Positions 1-9,600 of a stretch of 64,000 bases of DNA are shown piece by piece. Source of the stretch: Lunularia cruciata (lineage: Eukaryota; Streptophyta; Marchantiopsida; Lunulariales; Lunulariaceae). The position numbers and the translations under genes are program-made. The stretch is taken from assembly GCA_948567375.1 (NCBI GenBank), contig OX419756.1, forward strand, positions 51,598,333 to 51,662,332, given 5' to 3'. Below the pieces are notes generated by a model. The model saw nothing but the letters and a program-made list of their open reading frames with translations. It was not told where the DNA came from and ran no database searches. The first letter of the stretch is position 1, and every line of letters starts with the position of its first letter.

Positions 1-141
1 TACTTAGGCAAAAACTTCTTTTGCACTCTTTTGAATTGAATAGAATCAAACAACATTATCCAATCACCTTCTTTGAAAGGCTACACCTTCTTCTTGCCTT
101 GCCTCTTGTCATAGCTCTGCTTTTGTTTCCTTTGGGCTTGC

Positions 142-2025
142 TGTGGTACCCACATTTTTCATTTTGGATGAGTTTTGAAGAAGAAGTGCCTTGCTGAAAC
201 CAAATTGAAACCAAATGGAGAAGAAATGAGTGGAAACTTGTGTTTTGATCAGACTTTAGGAAGTCAATTTTATGTAAGAGGAAGAATGACTCAGACTGGA
301 TCAAACTTGAAGAAGTTTACTTCGTGTCAGAGGAGGGAAAAACTCGGATCAGACTTCGAAAGAGAAATAGAAGTGGCAGGTCAGGATTCTTGCGGGGACA
401 ATATCTCAGTGATCACAACTCCAAATCAAGCGTGTTATATCTCGTTGGAAGCGTCTTGTTCAGGGCTTTCCATTGCTATAAAAATCGCAAAGTTTGGAGG
501 TCTATAGAAGAAGTTACAAGCATTTGAAGTTTCTGGAGTAAGTGTCTTCGGGTCAATGTGACTTCGTACTTCGGACTTCATACTTCGTACTTCGGGTTTA
601 CATGACTTCGGGTCATGAGACTTTGCCTCAAGATGAAAATGACTAAATCAGAGGTAGCCGGACCTTGGAGTGCAGTGAAGGTGACTTCGGGAGTTTTGCG
701 AGAGGGATCAGAGGAAGTTAGAGTAGAGAAAGAAGATAGTTAGGATACACATGACTTCGATTTCAGTTCTAATTGAAGATGGAACCTGAATTGAAGGAGA
801 AGTAGCAGTAGTGAATAAACCCGAAGTGCAGGATCAGACTGTAAGTGTCTTCGGGTTAGTAACATGAGTGATTAGGGGAAAGTGGGTTACAAATTGAAGG
901 TGTAGATAGTGTACCCATGCTTTCAATTACAATTCTTGATGATGACATAATAGAATTAGTAAAGGAATTGATAGTAGTTAGACCCGAGGTAAGAGAGATA
1001 GAAGTGCAGGTGTCTTCGGATTTGACATTTGACACTTTAGAGAAGAGTGGGTCTGGAGATAGAGATTTAGAAGGCTTAACTATGATAGGAATTTCATATT
1101 AGGAAGGAGAAATGTTATAATTAGTGGAGGAAGTAGGAGATGTGAAACCCGAGGACAGAGTAGTAGGAAGTAAGATTACTTCGGGTTCGGGTTTGAAAGC
1201 CGAGGAAGAAGTAGACATCGGATCGGATTAGTAACCAATTGGAGATTTGAAGGGGCAGATATGAAGAGGTGCATTGTCATTTCGGATCTGCAGGTTAGAA
1301 CAGTTGATGTAGAAACGGTATAGTTGTTAGAACTGTCGATTGCTTCACTATTTAAGAGTGGGATTCGCAGGAAATTGTTGTCCAGTGCTCATTATTTCTG
1401 ATAATAGATAAAGCGAAGTGTTGTGAAGCAGTGCTCGTCGCTTGAGCTTGATTCCGAGTATCAACTTTGCAATTGTGTTTGTGAATGTTGGGAGAAATTC
1501 GAAGTGCAAGTCAGAGTGCTTGTTGGATGTTGGATTCCACAGCCTTGATCTTCATTTTGTGTGTTTGATCCTGAGTGAAGTGCAATCGAAGCAATGCCTT
1601 GATAGATCTGAGAGGAATTGTAGTGTTGGTAGTATTCTGCATTTGTGAGTGCAGTGCAAAGTTGATGTGAAGCAATTTTGATCGAGGAAGTTGTGCCTTC
1701 AGTGGAGGGGTAGAACACAATTCTGAGGCGAAGTCGTTTTGCAGTGAAGTGCCGTTTTCGGGAGAGCCTGAATCATCACAATCAAGATTGCTTGGAAAGA
1801 TTTGATGAAGTTGTGATTAAGGAGTGTGAATTTGTGACAAGACTGCGAGTCAGTGCTTGTTACTCTCTTCTGGGTGTGGTTTCTACCTGAGAGACTAAAG
1901 AAAAACTCAAGAAGAACTGAAATTGTTACTTTGCTTTGTATTTGGACATTTCTAACTTGTATCTCTGCGGGAACGAACTTTACTTACCCGATTACCGCAA
2001 AAGTGATATTTGCCGGGTTGTCACA
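142..2025 (+). mobile_element. B1: short-form family-B LTR-like unit
   Basis: A 1884-bp unit from TGTGGTACCCACA to CCGGGTTGTCACA, inserted in the pol of A0. It is flanked by CTTGC (137-141) and TTTGC (2026-2030), a 5-bp duplication with one change. It shares its right 1 kb with the 3.6 kb B copies, including a tail of the coiled-coil protein region near 900-1230. Its left part differs from those copies and matches the reverse copy at 50588-52501, so the two define a short subfamily without the main B reading frame. The motif ACTTCGGGT recurs in its left half. Its TG...CA ends and 5-bp duplication point to a solo LTR or a non-autonomous LTR-type element. Confidence 0.8.
1349..1356 (+). promoter_or_regulatory. 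Possible TATA box of family B
   Basis: TATTTAAG lies about 670 bp before the right end of B1. A well conserved stretch containing GATAAAGC and a run of short repeats of GAAGC and GTGCT follows it. The same arrangement recurs in the other B copies (for example near 59336 in B6). If family B is a long LTR, this would separate a very long U3 from R and U5. Position and base composition are the only evidence. Confidence 0.35.
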
Positions 2026-4381
2026 TTTGCTCTACTCAAACCATAGCAACTACTCTTGCTTCTTCCAATTCCATGAGTTGATCCTTCCTTGACTTCTTTG
2101 CATCACCTCCTTGTGCTTTCTTCAATGTCCTATGAATGCTTTGGAAGGTAGGAAGATCAAAGTGAATAGGTAAGGTAGACTCTATACCATATACCAATTG
2201 AAATGGAGAATATTGGGTGGAAGTCTTCATGGTTGTCCTATACTCCCACAAAACTATATGAATCTTCTTGTCCCAATGATGTTTAGCCCCCTCCATTTCT
2301 ACATCTTTGGCCAACATCATGCACAAGGTCTGATTGGTTCTCCTTGCCAAGCCATTGGAATTTTGCTTATAGGATGTAGTTAATCTATGTGTGATAGAGA
2401 AATGTTGTAGCATAGCTATAGTGATGCTTCTTATAAACTCTCTTCATCTTTCAAAAACCAACTCCAAAGGGTATCCAAACCTAGTGATAATGTGTTCATA
2501 AATAAATCTACCCATTTCATCTTCATACTTGTCCCTCAATGGTCTAGTAACTACCACAATGTACCAACTATTCCTTGGGGTTCTATTAAGAGGACCTACA
2601 AAACCAACTCCCAACTTCTCAAAAGGTCCTAGCAATGGAATTGATCTAAGTGGTGGAGTGGACATAGAATTTCTAGCAAAAGCTTGACGAATATGACAAG
2701 TTTTGCAATAATCAAGAAAATCCTTGAAAATCCCTCTCCAATGCTAACTTGCATCTAGAATCTTGAAAGCAGTCAACTTTCCTGCAATGTGTCCTCCACA
2801 CACTAAACCTTCATGAAACTTCTTTATGAGTAGGACAGACTTGTAACACCCATTTGTGCATGTATGTGCTATTGTGATTTTTAGTTTGGTATTATAAGTA
2901 CTTGAGAGATATTATTTATATTGAGATAAGTATGGTTATACATTAGTCATGATTAGCTAAAGTTAGTCATAGCTAAGATAGAGAGGACCTTACTTTAGGG
3001 GAAGTGGAAAAGATGAGCACCACTTTTTTGGATTCTAGTGCGGAGACTTGGTATTATTCCTAGGTGTTTAGCTTTGAGGAAAGAGTTGAGAACTCTTGGC
3101 CCCACAAACCTTTTTGGTTTGGATTCTTCTTTAGTCCAAGGATAGCCCATGTGAAGGAATCTTTGATTTAGTGGTTGGGTCAAGATAAGACCACATGCTT
3201 AGGGGAATATGCCCATGTGGATGGATATTCCTTTTTACTTTTTGACTTTACTTGACTTTTAGCCTAGTAACTTGAGTTACTCTAGTAATTATTAACTTTG
3301 GTGCGTAACTATTTCACAAGTTGTGAAATAGTTGTGATCACGTGTGAAAAATTTCAGAGGAGTGTCAAATACTAGTTGAGAGATATGAGTGAAATTGGGA
3401 GGAAGAGTCAATTCTGTAGGTGGAGATCTCATGCATGAGGAGTTTGAGAGCAACAAAAAGCATGTTTGAGTGTTTAGATTCATCTTGGGAACATGGAGGG
3501 TCACCAAGAGTGGGTATTTAGACTATGCAAGGTTCCCCAAGGATTTGAGGTGATTTAAGGGGTGGATTTGAGGAAAAGAGAGTTTCCAATAGAATTTGAA
3601 GAGAGTGTTGAGAGGATCCAAAAACCTACACCACTTGGAGGAAAGAGTGAGTCTAAGTGCTTTCTATGTGGAGAGAAGAGACATAAGGCAAGTTCATGTC
3701 CATTGACCTTTGAGGGCAAGAGATTGAGGGAAAGGAGAGGCTTACTTGACTTGGGTTTGCATGGTGGACCTTCTTCACCAAGATTAGGAGGGAGAAGATC
3801 TAAGACCAAGGAGTTGTGTGAGGTTTGTGGAGTGGAAGGACTTCCAAAAGGACATGAGTGTAGTGGAGTAAAAGCACATTTGGAGACTTTGGTGAAGGAT
3901 CTTGGAGAGAATCTTAGTACAGCTACAGAAATACTACCACCTTCATCAGCTAGTTCTCAAGATTAGTGATGGAGATAATCTTTCAACTTATGGATAAACT
4001 ATCTATGAGAGTTTGATTAATATGCACTCTAGGATTTGATGTTGCTATAGAAATCTTAGAGCAACCTAAACCTTTTTTGTTCCCTAGAGTGGATTATTCT
4101 CAGATGGTGTTAGTCATGTATATACTCTATTAGTAATAGAGTGAGAAGAAAGAAAAGAAAACTGAGAGAAAAGAAAGATAATGAGAGGTTAAGATGGGGA
4201 AACTTCCGGTTTTCTTTGGCAAGGATGGAGAAGATGTGGAGGTCTTTGTGAGAGGCTTCAAGAGAGCTTGCATAGGAAACAACGAGAGGAGGAATAATGA
4301 GTGGGCCTCATTATTACCAGATTTCTTTGAGGATGTAGCACTTACATGGTATGAGTAAGAATACCAAAAGAGAAGGAGGAC

Positions 4382-5061
4382 TGTAACACCCATTTGTGCA
4401 TGTGTGTGGTATTGTGATATTTAGCTTGGTATTACAAGTACTTAAGAGATATTATTTATATAGAGATAAAGGATGGTTCTATATTAGTCATGGTTAGCTA
4501 AAGTTAGTCATAGCTAAGATAGATGGGACCTTACTTTAGAGGAAGTAGAAAAGATGAGCACCACTATTTTGGATTTTAGTGTGTTGACTTGGTATTATTC
4601 CTAGGTGTTTGGCTTTGGGGAAAGAGTTGAGAACTCTTGGGCCCACAAGCTTTTTTTGTTTTGGATTCTTCTTTAGTCCAAGGATAGCCCATGTGAAGGA
4701 ATCCTTGCTTTAGTGGTTGGGTCAAGATAAGGGGAATATGCCCATGTGAATGGATATTCCTTTCTACTTTTTGACTTTACTTGACTTTTAGTCTAGTAAC
4801 TTGAGTTACTACGGTAAATAGTAACTTTGGTACGTAACTATTTCACAAGTATATAAACAAGGGGTGAGGAGGTACTCATCATCCTTTCATTTGCAACTAT
4901 CTCTCTCTCATTGAGTTCTCTAGTGAGCAATGTCTTGAGTCTTGGAGTGTTAGCCTTGGAGGAGTATGATGGAGTTGGGGTTCCTTGCTTTCTTAGTCCA
5001 TGGTGCGCTACCATAATAGCCATCAGAGGTTCATCCTGAGTGAGAGACAGGCCGGCTCACA
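4382..5061 (+). repeat. 5' LTR of A2
   Basis: 680 bp, TGTAACACC to GGCTCACA, with 3-bp inverted ends TGT/ACA. It carries a TATA box at 4850-4858. It is the best family-A reference LTR in the window, together with its partner at 11494-12173. Confidence 0.95.
4850..4858 (+). promoter_or_regulatory. TATA box in A2 5' LTR
   Basis: TATATAAAC lies about 210 bp before the LTR end and is kept in nearly all family-A LTRs of the window. It marks the likely U3/R border, with transcription expected about 30 bp downstream. The start site itself is inferred. Confidence 0.65.
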
Positions 5062-5273
5062 TTTTTGGTTCCGTTGCCGGGACCTCTCTAGAAGGCAAGA
5101 TAATGTTCCGCGTCCAATTCTACATTAGGCAGAAGGAGGCTATGAGAGCTCACTTGGAGAGAACATTAGGAGAGGAGAGGGCTGAACTTATGTTAGAGAA
5201 CCAAGATCCATTTGTATACCCTGTAGTTCATTATGATGTCTTTGAGGTGATTTTGTACATCTTGTACACATGA
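5040..5273 (+). CDS. 77-codon leader ORF starting inside the LTR end
   Basis: An open frame that starts at an ATG in the last 22 bases of the 5' LTR, reads through the primer-binding site and ends in the leader. The same 77-codon frame is open in A4 (24296-24529), A5 (38992-39225) and A9 (54852-55085), although A4 and A9 are old copies. The middle is charged and helix-prone (RQKEAMRAHLERTLGEE). No domain was recognised. It may be a small leader peptide, an upstream ORF that tunes translation, or chance conservation caused by selection on the primer site and RNA structure. Confidence 0.35.
   Translation: MRDRPAHIFGSVAGTSLEGKIMFRVQFYIRQKEAMRAHLERTLGEERAELMLENQDPFVYPVVHYDVFEVILYILYT
5066..5082 (+). 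other. Primer-binding site, tRNA-Asp-like
   Basis: TGGTTCCGTTGCCGGGA follows the LTR end after four bases (TTTT). The complement of the plant tRNA-Asp 3' end, TGGCGCCGTTGCCGGGG, is recalled from knowledge of OTA elements and differs at three of 17 positions. The same site follows the 5' LTRs of A4, A5, A6 and A9. No better tRNA match comes to mind. Confidence 0.65.
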
Positions 5274-5921
5274 GAGGAATTGGAGAGATTGTGTGAGGTG
5301 GATTGCAGATTTTGGGGATTAAGGTGATTTTGGGCAAAATCTCAAGTTTGAGATCTGGACTTGAGATTTCTACACATGATAGCTTGGGTTATCTTTCAGT
5401 TAGCACACTTGAAATTATTGAGAGAGCTTCTATGCGCACTGGGCTAGAATTTTTGAAAGTTGATAGGGTAAACTGCTCCCGCAACTGCATGCTCTTTGGA
5501 AAATTGTACAGAGTCTGCCATTTCTTCAATTTTTAGTGAATTGTCCTGAAAATTTCCAAGAAACTTCAGTGCATTGTATCCTACCTGGTGCCACAAAAAT
5601 TAGAGAGAGATCATTTTTGCGCAGTGCGTTATGAGTTTTTGAAGTGAGGGGGGTGGTTTTCAGACCAAATCTGAAATATGGGTGCTGAATAGAAAGGTGT
5701 CTTGGCCAAATGGCTCGATGAAAAGATCTAAAATTTTGCAGGGAGGGACGCCCTAGAGTTGTGATCTAGTGTGGAAAATTTCAGAGGACTGTGACATATT
5801 CGTTGGGAGATTTGAGTGACATTGTGAGGAAGGGTCAATTCTGCAGAGTGGAGATCTCATGCATGAGAAGTTTGAGATCAACAAAAAGCATGTTTGAGTG
5901 TTTAGATTCATCTTTGGGAAC
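5274..5921 (+). other. A2 leader without recognised genes
   Basis: Untranslated leader between the 77-codon frame and the zinc-knuckle ORF. It is shared by A4, A5, A6 and A9. No clear gene, structural RNA or repeat was recognised in it. A short open frame at 5303-5536 is not reliably kept in other copies. Confidence 0.6.
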
Positions 5922-6395
5922 ATGGAGGGTCATCAAGAGTGGAAATTGAGATTATGCAAGGTTCCCCAAGGGTTTGAGGTGATTGTAGGGGTGGATTTGA
6001 GGAAAAGAGAGTTTACAATAGAATTTGAAGAGAGTGTTGAGAGGATCCAAAAACCTACACCACTTGGAGGAAAGAGTGAGTCTAAGTGCTTTCTATGTGG
6101 AGAGAAGGGACATAAGGCAAGTTCATGTCCATTAACCTTTGAGAGCAAGAGATTGAGGGAAAGGAGAGGCTTACTTGACTTGGGTTTGCATGTTGGACCT
6201 TCTTCACCAAGATTGGGAGGGAGAAGATCTAAGACCAAGGAGTTGTGTGAGGTTTGTGGAGTTGAAGGACTTCCAAAAGGACATGAGTGTAGTGGAGTAA
6301 AAGCACTTTTGGAAACTTTGGTGAAGGATCTTGGAGAGAGTCTTAGTACAGCTACAGAAATACTACCACCTTCATCAGCTAGTTCTCAAGATTAG
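5922..6395 (+). CDS. Family-A ORF1: zinc-knuckle protein upstream of gag
   Basis: A 157-residue protein before gag. It has a classic CCHC knuckle, C56-x2-C59-x4-H64-x4-C69, and a second metal-binding-like group, C109-x2-C112-x8-H121-x-C123. The region before the knuckle (GFEVIVGVDLRKREFTIEFE) resembles, by eye, the segment preceding the knuckle in plant DUF4283/zf-CCHC_4 proteins. The start at 5922 (MEGHQEW) was chosen because the upstream in-frame extension is not shared by all copies. Equivalent frames are seen in A1, A4, A5, A6, A8 and A9. Nucleic-acid binding is likely. The exact role is unknown. Ogre elements also have an ORF1 upstream of gag, but homology is not shown. Confidence 0.7.
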   Translation: MEGHQEWKLRLCKVPQGFEVIVGVDLRKREFTIEFEESVERIQKPTPLGGKSESKCFLCGEKGHKASSCPLTFESKRLRERRGLLDLGLHVGPSSPRLGGRRSKTKELCEVCGVEGLPKGHECSGVKALLETLVKDLGESLSTATEILPPSSASSQD

Positions 6396-6618
6396 TGATG
6401 GAGATAATCTTTCAACTTATGGATAAACTATCCATGAGAGTTAGATTAATATGCACTCTAGGATTTGATGTTGCTATAGAAATCTTGGAGCAACCTGAAC
6501 CTTTTGTGTTCCCTAGAGTGGATTATTCTCAAATGGTGTTAGTCATGTATATACTCTATTAGTAATAGAGTGAGAGAAAAGAAAAGAGAAAAATAAAATA
6601 AAATTTTGAGGGGTTAAG
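6396..6618 (+). other. Spacer between ORF1 and gag-pol of A2
   Basis: A 223-bp AT-rich spacer that becomes purine-rich (GAGAGAAAAGAAAAG type) just before the gag start. How gag-pol is translated after ORF1 is not visible. A separate transcript, splicing or re-initiation are all possible. Confidence 0.5.
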
Positions 6619-9600
6619 ATGGGGAAACTTCCGGTTTTCTTTGGCAAGGATGGAGAAGATGTGGAGGCCTTTGTGAGAGACTTCAAGAGAGCTTGCATAG
6701 GAAACAATGAGAGGAGGAAGAATGAGTGGGCCTCATTATTACCAGATTTCTTTGAGGATGCAGCACTTACATGGTATGAGTTAGAATACCAAAAGAGAGA
6801 GAGGAGAGAGGGGGAAGAGGAGTCTTGGGAGACTTTGACTTCAGCACTCATTGAGAACTTTCTTCCTAATGAGAGTTATGAGAGATTGATGAGTGAGGTT
6901 ACATTTCTCAAGCAAGGAGATGGAGAGAAAGTGAGGGTCTATGTGGAAAGAGTGGAAAAGTTGGAGTCCAGATTTCGCATAGTGTTGAGGAAGGGTGGGG
7001 ATGATGTGGAGACTACAATGATTGGCATAGGAGCCATGCTCACCAAGAATTTTGTGGGAGGATTGAGACCACAAATTAGAAGCAAGGTGAGATATGAGAA
7101 ACCTTCTTCCAAGGTTGAAGCTATCAAGATCGCAATTCGTATGGAGGAGAGTTTGGAAGGGGATGAGAGTGATTTGGTGGTGAAGGAGGTTGTGCATCCT
7201 CCTCAAGGCTACAAGTATGGTGGAACTTCTGATACTTTGGTGACAAGGGTTGCACCACAAGTAGTAGTTGCTCCAATTCTTGCACCTCCACCAAAAGATC
7301 CACTCCAAACCATCACAGAACAACTTGCGGATCTCAAGATCAATGTGGTGCAACTATGGGAGAAGAGAGAGGTGGATCAGAATGTAGGGAGAGGACCTAG
7401 GAGTTATGGAAACTATCCATATAGAGGAGGCCAACCAGCCAGCAATTTCAATGATAGAAATTGTTTTGGTTGTGGAGGAAGAGGCCATATCCAAAGGAAT
7501 TGCCCAAATTCCACTTACCATGGAGGAAGGGGTTATGAGGGAGCCAATAGAGGGAAAGAGGGAGGTAGTGAAACCCAAGTGGCTCCTAATCCCAACAAAG
7601 GTAAGGGGATAGCATCCATAGATGTGGTTGAGAGCAAGTATGAGAAGGGAGAGTGCTCAAACTCCAAGGGTCTTAATTTGGAGCTTTTGGCACAAGAGAA
7701 GAAGAGAGCTCGTTTTGCAGAGGATGTTCACTCTTCTCAAGGATTTACTTCAAGCAAGGATACTCCTATGTCTACTAGGAGCACTCGCACCTCAACACCA
7801 TCAACAACAAAGACTCCAAGGAAGAAGTTGGGGATGGAGGACTTCTTGATCTCAAAGCAACAATGGAACTACAATGTGTTGGAGGATGTTGGTAGTCACA
7901 AGGCTAACATCACAGTGGGCCAATTAATTGCTTTGAACCCTACCTTGAGAAAGGAGCTTAGAGGTGGTTTGAGTTCTACAAGGAGCAAAAAGAAGAAGAA
8001 GGCAAAAGTTCTAGTATCAATGGGGGTGGTGGATGCCAAGCCAGCACCATGGGAGGCTTGTGAATATGCCTCCAAGATTGATGTGAGAGTGAATGGTCAC
8101 AACATCAAGGATGCATTGGTTGATGGAGGATCAGCAGTGAATGCCATGTCAGAAAGGTTGATGAAGAAGTTGGGTATGATACCCTCAAGACCTTCAACAT
8201 TTGTGGTGAGCATGGCAAACAAGCAACAAGTTCGACCAGTAGGGGTGATGGATAAGGTGGTAGTTTCAGTTATGGGAGTTCAAAATCTCATGACTTTCCA
8301 AGTCTTGAAGGATTCAAGCTATGACTTACTTCTTGGGAGGCCATGGTTGAGAGCAGCACGCACAACTGATCGATGGCACAAAGGGAACTTGAGGATTGGG
8401 CCATCAAACCATAGAGTCACTGTTCCTGTGACTAACACCACCAACACTTCACATTCAGATACCCCATCTTCTAATTATTGGGAATCAGATTCTGAAGAAG
8501 GAGCTTCAGGTGTGGACACAAGCATGGAAGAGGAGACTTCCACGGAGGAGGATAAATCTGAATCTGATTCAGATGTGTATCCCTTGTGTGCTATGGATTT
8601 TGCACCTAAGCCAGAGGTTTTGAAGGACCCAGATAAATCACCATTGACACTTGAGGAGGTAGAGAGAAGGTTATCTACCCTCAAGTATGGCCCAAATGTT
8701 ACCAAGGAGGAGAAGGTGAGATTTGAGGAGATTTTCCGCAAGTTCATCCATGTGTTTGCTTTTAGTTACAAGGATTTGAAGGAAGTCACCTTGGAGGAGC
8801 ACAAGATAGAGGTGGAGTCACATGCAAGACCAATCCGCCAAAAGCAACGTCGCATTAGCCCACCAATATCTTTGGTTGTGAAGGAGGAGATTGATAAGCT
8901 CAAGGAGGCTGGATTTATCTTTGAGGTGGAGAATTCAGAATGGGTGTCTCCAATTGTCATTGTGAAGAAAAAGAATGGCAAGCTTCGGGTATGTGTGGAT
9001 TACAAGAAGCTTAATGCTGTTACCAAGAAGGACTACTACCCATTGCCATTCATTGATGAGATCTTGGAGGAGGTTGCAGGTCATGAGAGGTACAGTTTTG
9101 GAGATGGTTATAGTGGATATAACCAAATAAAGATTGCACCAGAGCATCAACAACTCACCACATTCACCACACCTTGGGGAACTTACGCTTTCAAGGTCAT
9201 GCCTTTTGGGCTTTGCAATGCTCCAGCCACATTCCAACGGTTCATGAACAAGGTATTTGAACCTTTCATTGGGAAATTTGTGAGAGATTTCATTGATGAC
9301 TTTTGTGTCTATGGGAGCAAGGAGGAGCACTTTGAGCACCTAATCAAAGTCTTGCAACGCTTGGATGAGGCAAATGCATCACTCAACCCAGAGAAGTGCA
9401 TTTTTGGATGTGAAGAAGGTCTACTTTTGGGGCACATCATCTCCAAGGATGGAATAGCAGTTGATCCTGAGAAGGTGAGGAAAATCTCAGACCTTCCATT
9501 CCCTTCAAGCTTGACAAAGTTACGCCAATTCTTGGGAATGGTTGGGTACTATAGGAGGTTCATCTTCTCATTTTCCAACAAGGCTTATGCATTGACCATC

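Larger units (their letters stand above)
1..2841 (-). mobile_element. A0: 3' pol part of a reverse family-A gypsy element (fossil)
   Basis: Reverse-strand sequence close to the integrase and pol C-terminal part of the whole copy A2. It is split by B1 at 142-2025. Reading leftwards one sees the strand-transfer part of integrase (for example the translated stretch ending in LVYGIESTLPIHFDLP) and the GPY/F-type tail near position 1. The element is broken and runs off the left edge. Its strand and its pol position make it the likely distal end of A6, whose 5' LTR is at 48733-49424, with A1, C and B3 lying between. That link is inferred from order and orientation only. A1 starts at 2842, inside this pol sequence. 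Confidence 0.85.

Noticed and set aside
142-2025. Family B as a DNA transposon with TGTG inverted ends
   Set aside because: Only TGTG is shared between the inverted ends. The ends are TG...CA with a 5-bp duplication, and no transposase catalytic motif was seen. An LTR-type unit fits better, although this remains open.
6841-7353. Minus-strand open frame of 170 codons opposite gag of A2 (also in A5)
   Set aside because: It mirrors the gag codon pattern on the other strand, has no promoter or known domain, and is explained by gag conservation.
8122-8130. A2 protease DGG instead of DSG or DTG taken as a defect
   Set aside because: DGGS occurs in all A copies here and is common in plant OTA-type elements, so it is taken as the family's normal active site.
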